Source of the DNA: Clostridia bacterium
Lineage (GTDB): Bacteria; Bacillota_A; Clostridia; Oscillospirales; CAG-272
DNA: 13,280 nt
Assembly: GCA_017445115.1 (NCBI GenBank)
Contig: JAFSUU010000058.1
Span: 1-13,280 of the forward strand
Direction: 5' to 3'
A program made the translations under genes and the position numbers. The notes beneath the pieces were generated by a model. The model did no database searches and had not been told where the DNA came from. It worked only from the letters and a program-made list of their open reading frames with translations. Shown here one piece after another: positions 1-6,090 of the stretch. Every line of letters starts with the position of its first letter. Positions within the stretch are counted from its first letter, which is position 1.

Positions 1-56
1 CGCTCAAGAAGTGATACAAATGTTTTCTTGATAAGGTCTTTTGTCAGGTTGGTCAA
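1..56 (-). CDS. TetR-like transcriptional regulator, N-terminal fragment
   Basis: On the minus strand a TTG start at 56-54, with an AAGGAG ribosome binding site at 71-66 (9-nt gap), opens a frame reading MTNLTKDLIKKTFVSLLE to the window edge. The pattern (S/T)KxxIxxxFxxLL is typical of the first helix of TetR-family DNA-binding domains, before the helix-turn-helix, which lies outside the window. The only ATG close upstream is followed at once by a stop, which supports TTG. The gene diverges from tnpV, so it may control its own promoter and a cargo gene to the left. Only 18 complete codons are visible, so the family call is tentative. Confidence 0.5.
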   Translation of the reverse strand, partial: MTNLTKDLIKKTFVSLLE

Positions 57-99
57 TGTATTCGTCTCCTTATCCCGTTACATGATTGAGTTCTATATA

Positions 100-128
100 A
101 TTATATCAAAAACGCGAGAATTATTCAA
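100..128 (-). promoter_or_regulatory. Sigma-A-like promoter for the leftward TetR-like gene
   Basis: On the minus strand TTGAAT (128-123), a 17-nt spacer and TATAAT (105-100) form a near-consensus promoter. The -10 box sits in a 12-bp palindrome, ATATAATTATAT (95-106), which could be an operator, although AT-rich palindromes also occur by chance. The predicted transcript starts near 93. Confidence 0.6.
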
Positions 129-150
129 CACATTTTTCAAAATCGCACAT

Positions 151-179
151 TTGCGTTTATGTCGATATAGTAATATAAT
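151..179 (+). promoter_or_regulatory. Sigma-A-like promoter for tnpV and the DUF6809-type gene
   Basis: TTGCGT (151-156), a 17-nt spacer and a perfect TATAAT (174-179) lie 26 nt before the tnpV start. The tnpV ribosome binding site (AAGGAGG) begins 10 nt after the -10 box, so the leader is only about 15-20 nt. The promoter diverges from the one at 100-128, and the two -35 boxes are 22 bp apart. Confidence 0.65.
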
Positions 180-204
180 CCGATTGAAAAAGGAGGTTGG
201 TCGT

Positions 205-576
205 ATGGAAAACTATATCACAGATGAACGCAGCGGACTGAATTACAGACTTGTCGGAGATTATTATTTGCCGATGATAAAAGCGCCGGAGACTCCCGAG
301 ATCGGGATATGGGGACAACGGTATCTCCGTTATCTGAGAGAGAACAAAAAGGCGATCTACACCACCCTGTTTGTGTCCGGCAAGCTCTGCGATAACGCAG
401 TTGAAATCGACCGCATAGCAGACGAGTTATACAATCGCCTAATAAGAGAAATTGCAGTACGCGAAGGCGTAACTGAGGAACTCAAGGCCCGAGACCAGAT
501 CGCTTGGACCGGAGCTATGAACAATATCGCCGAGCGCGCAAGGGAAATCGTTATGTCGGAGGTGATCTGCGTATGA
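205..576 (+). CDS. tnpV: TnpV family transposon-encoded protein
   Basis: This 123-residue protein matches the TnpV family of Tn4451-type elements. Visible signatures are an N-terminal YRLVGDYYLPM segment, IGIWGQRYLRYLRE in the middle, then LFVSGKL, and REGVTEELKARDQ before the C-terminal helix. TnpV is carried by many Clostridia elements, but its role is not established. It is probably a cytoplasmic, mainly helical accessory protein. The ATG at 205 was chosen because AAGGAGG at 190-196 precedes it and because a longer in-frame extension to position 28 would run through the promoter. Its stop overlaps the next start (ATGA at 573-576), which implies translational coupling. Confidence 0.85.
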   Translation: MENYITDERSGLNYRLVGDYYLPMIKAPETPEIGIWGQRYLRYLRENKKAIYTTLFVSGKLCDNAVEIDRIADELYNRLIREIAVREGVTEELKARDQIAWTGAMNNIAERAREIVMSEVICV

Positions 577-842
577 CAGAACTCGAAGACCTCTGGTACG
601 GTAACGTTATCCCTCATGAACAGTTCCTCGACGGCAACGCTGCATATCGAAAACTCCTTTCTCGAACGGTCAAGCGCCGCGACGAACTCGTAGCATTACT
701 GGCTGAAGAACAAAAAGAAAAGCTCACCGCGCTTGACACCGCAAACGCCGAGCTCAACGCCCTCGCCGAACAATCCGCCTTCTCCTTCGGCTTTAAACTC
801 GGAGTAAAGATGATGTGTGAGGTGATATATCATACGGAATAA
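573..842 (+). CDS. DUF6809-type small protein of integrative elements
   Basis: The product is 89 residues. It opens with MTELEDLWYGNVIPHEQ, continues with a charged helical stretch rich in Glu, Lys and Ala (about residues 28-65), and ends in FSFGFKLGVKMMCEV. This layout (LExLWYGNIxP at the start, FxxGFKLGxxMMxEV at the end) fits the DUF6809 family that accompanies tnpV in Clostridia elements. Function is unknown. The central part could form a coiled coil or helical hairpin. The ATG overlaps the tnpV stop, and GGAGGTGAT at 559-567 serves as its ribosome binding site. An upstream in-frame start at 504 lies deep inside tnpV and is less likely. The family name is from memory of the motif. Confidence 0.75.
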   Translation: MTELEDLWYGNVIPHEQFLDGNAAYRKLLSRTVKRRDELVALLAEEQKEKLTALDTANAELNALAEQSAFSFGFKLGVKMMCEVIYHTE

Positions 843-879
843 CAGATTCCTTCCTTCAGCCGGTATTATTATATCAACG

Positions 880-926
880 GTTATACCCGTTATCCCCTTG
901 AATAAAGAGGGTATAACGGGTATAAC
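880..926. repeat. 18-bp inverted repeat made of GTTATACCC units
   Basis: The left arm (880-897) and right arm (909-926) pair over 17 of 18 positions around an 11-nt loop. Each arm is itself a tandem pair of 9-mers: GTTATACCC-GTTATCCCC on the left and GGGTATAAC-GGGTATAAC on the right. It lies 37 nt after the DUF6809-type stop and is followed by a modest T-rich run (927-932). It could be an intrinsic terminator, a multi-site operator, or a recombination or replication protein site. Confidence 0.6.
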
Positions 927-964
927 TATTTTCTCCTACAGTTGAGCTTTATATAAAATGCTTT

Positions 965-990
965 TCCGACGCGAGTCGGATTTTTTTATT
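965..990 (+). terminator. Rho-independent terminator after the tnpV operon
   Basis: TCCGAC (965-970) pairs with GTCGGA (975-980) around a GCGA tetraloop, followed directly by seven T residues (981-987). Both the position after the two-gene operon and the shape fit an intrinsic terminator. Confidence 0.75.
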
Positions 991-1125
991 TGAAAGAGTA
1001 AACATTTTGAAAACAATGAAAAAAACGTAGGGCAAATTGCTGTTTTTTGTTACTAGTAGAATAGTGAGAGGTAATTTGAAAAAACGATTTAATGAGGTCT
1101 GTTGAAAATGCAGCAAATGGATGCA
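988..1125 (+). other. AT-rich noncoding stretch before the repeat array
   Basis: No coding frame with a ribosome binding site was found. TTGCTG (1037-1042), a 17-nt spacer and AATAGT (1060-1065) make a weak promoter candidate that could drive transcription through the repeats. The words ATAGTGAGAGG (1061-1071) and TGAAAAAACG (1078-1087) resemble parts of the downstream repeat and may be a decayed fourth copy. GGATGC at 1119-1124 recurs at the boundary before the third copy. Confidence 0.3.
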
Positions 1126-1643
1126 ACTGTAAATTCTTTGTTAACTATTTCAAAAACCCTCAAAAACTTCCTCCAAAATTGCCCGAAAAATGTATATAAG
1201 TGAGGGCACAAAGAAACCGGCTGAGAAAAACAGCCGAGATCATTGCTAATTGACAACTGAATATCTGAAAAACGCAGAAGTATCCGGGGAGAGTACTAAA
1301 CGATATGTAATTGTTAATTCTTTGTAAACTATCAGAAGGAACACTCAAATATCCCCCCCAAATACCTGTTGAAAATGTATATAAGTGAGGGGACAAAGAG
1401 AACAGGCTGAAAAAAGCCGGTACATATTTGCTCATTCACGAAAGAATATCTGAAAAACGCAGATGCATCCGGGAGTAGTACCACAAGGTACGGGAAGGGA
1501 TGCGACTGTAAACACTTTGTTAATTATCTAAGAGAAACCTCAAATAAGGGTGTAAAAACCCCCTCAAAAATGTATATAAGTGAGGGGACAAAGAGAACAG
1601 GCTGAAAAAAGCCGGTACATATTTGCTCATTGACAACTGAATA
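1126..1643 (+). repeat. Three tandem copies of a ~190-bp structured noncoding repeat
   Basis: Copies start near 1126, 1310 and 1505 (periods about 184 and 195 bp). Copies 2 and 3 share a 65-bp exact match (1372-1436 and 1567-1631). Copies 1 and 2 share 20 bp exactly (1259-1278 and 1444-1463). Each copy contains CTTTGT about 70 nt before ACAAAG, allowing a long-range stem, with C-rich and GAGGG(G) tracts inside it that can also pair. Each then has a short A-rich-loop hairpin: CGGCTG/CAGCCG in copy 1, GGCT/AGCC in copies 2 and 3. A GACAACTGAATA end is clear in copies 1 and 3. Copy 2 ends in a nested hairpin (GCATCC 1465-1470 with GGATGC 1498-1503, and GTACC/GGTAC inside). No ORF with a ribosome binding site fits. 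It could be a structured RNA, a regulatory leader or a DNA-protein platform. Confidence 0.7.
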
Positions 1644-1812
1644 CCCGTGAACGGACGAAGATATTGTTTGCCATGATACCGACGGCAGCGGTGGAGCGAG
1701 CGACACCCGTGAAGAGTAGTAGCGTGTAGGGAACGTACCCGTTTTGCGGCAATAAACAAAAATGCAGGTTAAAAAATCGCGTTTTCATTGGAAAACAAGC
1801 GAGGGGTTATTA
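1644..1812 (+). other. Noncoding stretch between the repeat array and the small ORFs
   Basis: No convincing gene is seen. A hairpin GTTTTC (1781-1786) / GAAAAC (1791-1796) with an ATTG loop can be extended by CGC/GCG across a small bulge. It lies just before the GAGGGG at 1801-1806, which could serve the ORF at 1813, so it may affect that start. The remainder has no recognisable RNA family. Confidence 0.3.
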
Positions 1813-1908
1813 ATGCACGAAGAAAGACGCCATTACCTCTCTGCGTCTTTGATACGTTATTTGATAACTGCTCGCGCTTTATGTCCGGGAAATACATACG
1901 AAATCTAA
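1813..1908 (+). CDS. Possible 31-residue small ORF upstream of the oriT region
   Basis: An ATG at 1813, preceded 6 nt upstream by GAGGGG, opens a frame of 31 residues beginning MHEERRHYLSASLIRYL and ending with TAA at 1906-1908. It is basic and could form one helix. It contains an 8-bp perfect inverted repeat (AAAGACGC 1823-1830, GCGTCTTT 1843-1850), so it may be a leader peptide or simply part of a structured leader. The next small ORF begins 18 nt later with a better ribosome binding site. No family is recognised with certainty. Confidence 0.35.
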   Translation: MHEERRHYLSASLIRYLITARALCPGNTYEI

Positions 1909-1926
1909 CGAAAGGAGAAAAATCGT

Positions 1927-2037
1927 ATGAAAACAAAAGAGTTCAAAAGACTTAAAACAAGGATCACCAAATTTCCGGACAAGGCCCCAACGGTGAACGG
2001 CGAAGTAACGGCGCACAGCGACGGAAGACGGAGGTGA
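1927..2037 (+). CDS. Possible 36-residue basic small protein
   Basis: AAAGGAG at 1911-1917 precedes an ATG at 1927. The frame encodes MKTKEFKRLKTRITKFPDK and a further 17 residues, stopping at TGA 2035-2037. The product is strongly basic, with Lys and Arg in about a third of positions, as expected for a nucleic-acid-binding or leader peptide. It ends inside the repeats that precede the transfer origin. The good ribosome binding site favours real translation. The product's role is unknown, and a remnant of a longer gene is also possible. Confidence 0.45.
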   Translation: MKTKEFKRLKTRITKFPDKAPTVNGEVTAHSDGRRR

Positions 2038-2090
2038 CAGTGAAAATGGTATATAACGATTCTTCCGTCACTACTGTCACAACTGTCACC
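2033..2090. repeat. GTCAC iterons and 9-bp inverted repeat beside the oriT
   Basis: GTCAC recurs every 9 bp at 2067, 2076 and 2085 (GTCACTACT, GTCACAACT, GTCACCGAA). An inverted copy, GGTGACAGT (2033-2041), pairs exactly with ACTGTCACC (2082-2090). Spaced short repeats beside a mobC gene suggest binding sites for a relaxosome protein or a repressor of the mob operon. Confidence 0.55.
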
Positions 2091-2110
2091 GAACGGTATG
2101 TCGTTGTCTT

Positions 2111-2190
2111 AGCAAGCACTGGAAAATGGGGACATTTTCCGCTTGCTTTGCTTAGTGAGCCAAATGATTTGCTGCGGCAAATCCTGTGGC
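2111..2190. other. oriT: Candidate origin of transfer (oriT) with IncP-like nick motif
   Basis: A long hairpin pairs AGCAAGC (2111-2117) with GCTTGCT (2141-2147) and GGAAAATG (2121-2128) with CATTTTCC (2133-2140), with one 3-nt bulge. It is followed by a second perfect inverted repeat, GATTTGC (2166-2172) / GCAAATC (2177-2183). The second arm runs into ATCCTG-T (2181-2187), matching the IncP/R64-type nick consensus YATCCTG-Y except for the first base. In that group an inverted repeat sits just before the nick, and relaxosome genes are adjacent. Here mobC begins 84 nt downstream. The predicted nick is between 2186 and 2187. This is a motif inference only. Confidence 0.5.
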
Positions 2191-2208
2191 ATCACCTTCG
2201 CAAGCAAC

Positions 2209-2254
2209 GTATTTGGATTTCCAAATACAATTCTTTAGGTGCTGCCGCCCCTAA
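2209..2254 (+). promoter_or_regulatory. Two hairpins in front of the mobC ribosome binding site
   Basis: GTATTTGG (2209-2216) pairs perfectly with CCAAATAC (2221-2228) around ATTT. TTAGGTGC (2235-2242) pairs with GCCCCTAA (2247-2254) at 7 of 8 positions around TGCC. They lie between the nick candidate and the mobC ribosome binding site (AAGGAGGA at 2263-2270). They may belong to the oriT structure or control mobC translation. Confidence 0.4.
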
Positions 2255-2274
2255 AACCCTGCAAGGAGGAATGT

Positions 2275-2595
2275 ATGTCGAAAAGAAACCGTGAGATCAA
2301 GATCCGCTTTACCGATGAAGAAATTGATATTCTGAATGCTAAAGTGGCTTCTTGCAAAATAAGCAGAGAAACGTATTGCAGATCGGTTTTGAATAACGTC
2401 GTTCCTCACGAAGCGCCTCCGGTCGAATATTTCGATCTCATTAGCGAACTTCGAAATATAGGCTCATGTATCAATCAATTGCTCAAGGCAGTTTATAAAG
2501 ATGGATCGATAGATGTTGCTCAAATAAGAAAAACGCTTGATGATTATCGAGAAACAGAGCGAATGATTTGGCGGGCATTCTGCCCGGAAGGTTAA
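2275..2595 (+). CDS. mobC: MobC-type plasmid mobilization relaxosome protein
   Basis: The 106-residue product opens MSKRNREIKIRFTDEEIDIL, a ribbon-helix-helix-like start in which the beta strand (IKIRFT) would contact DNA and the helices dimerise. It continues with an SRETYCRSVL segment and NIGSCINQLLK around residues 65-75, the conserved core of MobC proteins. MobC binds near oriT and helps the relaxase open the DNA at the nick. The ATG at 2275 has an ideal AAGGAGGA site 4 nt upstream; an in-frame ATG further upstream lies before that site. In related elements a relaxase follows immediately or overlaps. Here the next gene, 29 nt on, is parB, so the relaxase is missing or located elsewhere. 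Confidence 0.8.
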   Translation: MSKRNREIKIRFTDEEIDILNAKVASCKISRETYCRSVLNNVVPHEAPPVEYFDLISELRNIGSCINQLLKAVYKDGSIDVAQIRKTLDDYRETERMIWRAFCPEG

Positions 2596-2624
2596 TGAAC
2601 CTATTAAAAGAAAGAGAGGTAAAA

Positions 2625-3568
2625 ATGAGTAAAGCCAAAAAGATAGATCTCGGTATGACAGCTTACGATGAGCTGTTCATGAACGACGAGGAACGGACTG
2701 AAAACAAGCTCCCCAGGATACACGATATCCCGCTGTCGGAGATCGACGATTTCCCGGATCACCCGTACAGAGTTCTCGACGATGAAGATATGGAATCTCT
2801 TATGGAAAGCATCAAGGAGCGCGGCGTGATCACGCCGGCGATGGTCCGCAAAAAGGAAGACGGCAGGTATGAAATGATCTCCGGGCACAGACGCAAACGC
2901 GCCTGCGAACGGCTCGGACTTGAAACGCTCAGATGCGAGATAGTTGAGGTCAGTCGTGACGAGGCGATCATTTTGATGGTGGACAGCAACAGTCAGCGCT
3001 CCGTGATCGCTCCATGCGATAAAGGTAGGGCGTATAAGATGAAAATGGAAGCAATGAGTCGTCAGGGACAAAGAACAGATTTAACTTCCAACCCAGAGGG
3101 TCGGAAGTTAAGCGGAGAGGAAACCGCATCGATAATCGGAGAAGCAAACGGAGACAGCCAGACACAGGTGCGTCGTTTCATCCGTCTGACAAATCTGATC
3201 CCCGAGCTTCAGGAATTTGTTGACGAGGGTATGATCAAAATGCGTCCCGCCGTCGAATTGAGGTATCTCGACGAGGAGTCGCAGCGCGACGTTGTCGATA
3301 TGATCGATGAGACAGAAGCGTTCCCTTCTCACGATCAGGCGATCCGTATGCGAAGGGCGTGTGAGGAGGGTAAGCTCGACTACGACGGAGTCAATAAGAT
3401 CATGCAGGAGGTCAAGCCGAACCAAAAACCGACGTTCAAGCTGAGATATGAGGATATCAAAGCGTATTTCAATCCCAACGTCACTCCGGACGAGGTGCTT
3501 CGTGATATTCTGAAAGGACTTGATCTGTTGAAGAGACAGCGCAACCGCGACAGAGGGGAGGCGCGCTG

Positions 3569-3569
<1 letters not shown>
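2625..3569 (+). CDS. ParB/Spo0J-like protein of an integrative element
   Basis: The product is 314 residues. A ParB N-terminal nuclease/CTPase-like fold spans about residues 31-122, with IPLSEIDDFPDHPY, then RGVITPAMVR and the phosphate-binding-type motif SGHRRKRA (86-93). A helical DNA-binding segment follows (about 163-215, including SQTQVRRFIRLT). The C-terminal part is charged and helical. ParB proteins bind centromere-like sites and normally work with a ParA ATPase, which is not in the window. Many Clostridia elements carry this ParB type near the recombinase, where it may aid maintenance of the excised circle or regulation. The ATG at 2625 has GAGAGG at 2614-2619. The stop overlaps the next start as TGATG, so the genes are probably co-translated. 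Confidence 0.85.
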
Positions 3570-5505
<1,936 letters not shown>

Positions 5506-5508
<3 letters not shown>

Positions 5509-5574
5509 TATATCTCCTGCGCGCCGATCAAGGTACACTATGACGGCGAAGAAGAATCCGAAGAAGGAGAATAA
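5506..5574 (+). other. In-frame codons after the recombinase amber stop
   Basis: After TAG the same frame runs 21 sense codons (YISCAPIKVHYDGEEESEEG and one more Glu) to TAA at 5572-5574. Family members, as recalled, often end in a (R/K)xGVxVEY-like tail, so TAG stands where a Glu codon (GAG) would fit. A nonsense mutation, readthrough or a natural stop are all possible. Confidence 0.35.
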
Positions 5575-5576
5575 AC

Positions 5577-5601
5577 AAAAAGGAGCAGGCGAGCCTGCTC
5601 C
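5577..5601 (-). terminator. Minus-strand intrinsic terminator, distal
   Basis: GGAGCAGGC (5582-5590) and GCCTGCTCC (5593-5601) are a perfect 9-bp inverted repeat. On the minus strand the hairpin is followed by five T residues (5581-5577). It points at transcripts coming from the tRNA genes. There is no T-tract on the plus strand, so it is a poor terminator for the recombinase. Confidence 0.65.
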
Positions 5602-5615
5602 GATACATATATGAA

Positions 5616-5661
5616 AATAGAAAAATCGAGTGGTCATAACTCGAATCCGTTATGACCACTC
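5616..5661 (-). terminator. Minus-strand intrinsic terminator after the tRNA genes
   Basis: GAGTGGTCATAAC (5628-5640) and GTTATGACCACTC (5649-5661) pair perfectly over 13 bp around an 8-nt loop. On the minus strand a T-rich run follows (complement of the A-tract at 5621-5625 and of further A residues). It starts 5 nt after the initiator tRNA CCA end. Confidence 0.75.
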
Positions 5662-5665
5662 TAAA

Positions 5666-5741
<76 letters not shown>

Positions 5742-5752
5742 ATATGAATATA

Positions 5753-5841
5753 TGGTGCCGGAGACCGGGCTTGAACCGGTACGTAACTCGCGTTACACGG
5801 GATTTTAAGTCCCGGGCGTCTGCCAATTCCGCCACTCCGGC
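5753..5841 (-). tRNA. tRNA-Leu, anticodon TAA
   Basis: The 89-nt type II tRNA has an encoded CCA (complement of 5753-5755). The acceptor is GCCGGAG/CTCCGGC, the anticodon loop is CTTAAAA in a CGGGA/TCCCG stem, and the variable arm is GTAAC-GCGA-GTTAC. The T arm, ACCGG-TTCAAGC-CCGGT, is perfect. It reads UUA and UUG codons. It is the first gene of the leftward transcript. Confidence 0.95.
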
Positions 5842-5872
5842 AAACCGTACTCCGTTTCTTTAAGGCTCATAC

Positions 5873-5901
5873 AGTATATCACATTAGCAATTCATTGTCA
5901 A
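5873..5901 (-). promoter_or_regulatory. Strong sigma-A promoter for the tRNA pair
   Basis: On the minus strand a perfect TTGACA (5901-5896), a 17-nt spacer and TATACT (5878-5873) lie 32 nt before the tRNA-Leu 5' end, as expected for a stable RNA promoter. Confidence 0.85.
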
Positions 5902-5983
5902 GCCTTTTTATAAAATAAATAAGGCGCCGGAAATCACATAATATAATACCAATTGTTAAACTTTATTTAATTAAAAAACGAAA

Positions 5984-6014
5984 TTGTTTCTTTTTGCGCG
6001 TTATAGTGTATAAT
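5984..6014 (+). promoter_or_regulatory. Likely promoter of the ABC/FtsX gene
   Basis: A perfect TATAAT (6009-6014) has TTGTTT 19 nt upstream (5984-5989). The spacer is long, so the -35 is uncertain. The resulting leader of about 70 nt contains CACCGC (6026-6031) and GCGGTG (6058-6063), which could form a small hairpin before the AAAGGAGG at 6077-6084. Confidence 0.55.
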
Positions 6015-6090
6015 GAAGTTGAAAACACCGCGATCTGTGATCGTTTGCGATGAAAATGCGGTGACGAAACGGTCTGAAAGGAGGCTGAGC

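Noticed and set aside
28..204. An N-terminal extension of tnpV starting at 28
   Set aside because: It would cross the divergent promoter region and lacks a ribosome binding site, while the ATG at 205 has AAGGAGG and gives the normal TnpV start.
1126..1643. CRISPR array
   Set aside because: There are three units of ~190 bp with partly conserved interiors; repeat and spacer sizes do not fit, and no cas gene is present.
1160..1759. Minus-strand ORFs sharing the peptide MSKYVPAFFSLFSLSPHLYTF
   Set aside because: The shared peptide is only the translation of the tandem noncoding repeats. The frames lack ribosome binding sites and diverge outside the repeat.
1644..1812. Group II intron or known large ncRNA
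   Set aside because: No domain V hairpin, maturase or recognisable motif was found, and no known RNA family could be assigned by eye.
2034..2294. 86-codon ORF over the oriT region
   Set aside because: It reads through the iterons and hairpins (giving VTTVTTVT) and overlaps the mobC start. A GGAGG at 2030-2034 is close to a GTG or ATG, so it cannot be fully excluded, but the nucleotide structure explains the sequence better.
5641..5661. tRNA fragment or attachment repeat (TCGAATCC)
   Set aside because: The word is only the loop of a perfect 13-bp terminator hairpin, and no second copy was noticed near the recombinase.
6013..6090. Upstream start for the ABC/FtsX gene at 6013
   Set aside because: The ATG is part of the TATAAT -10 box, and the extra residues precede the normal ATPase start. 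The ATG at 6091 has AAAGGAGG at the right distance.
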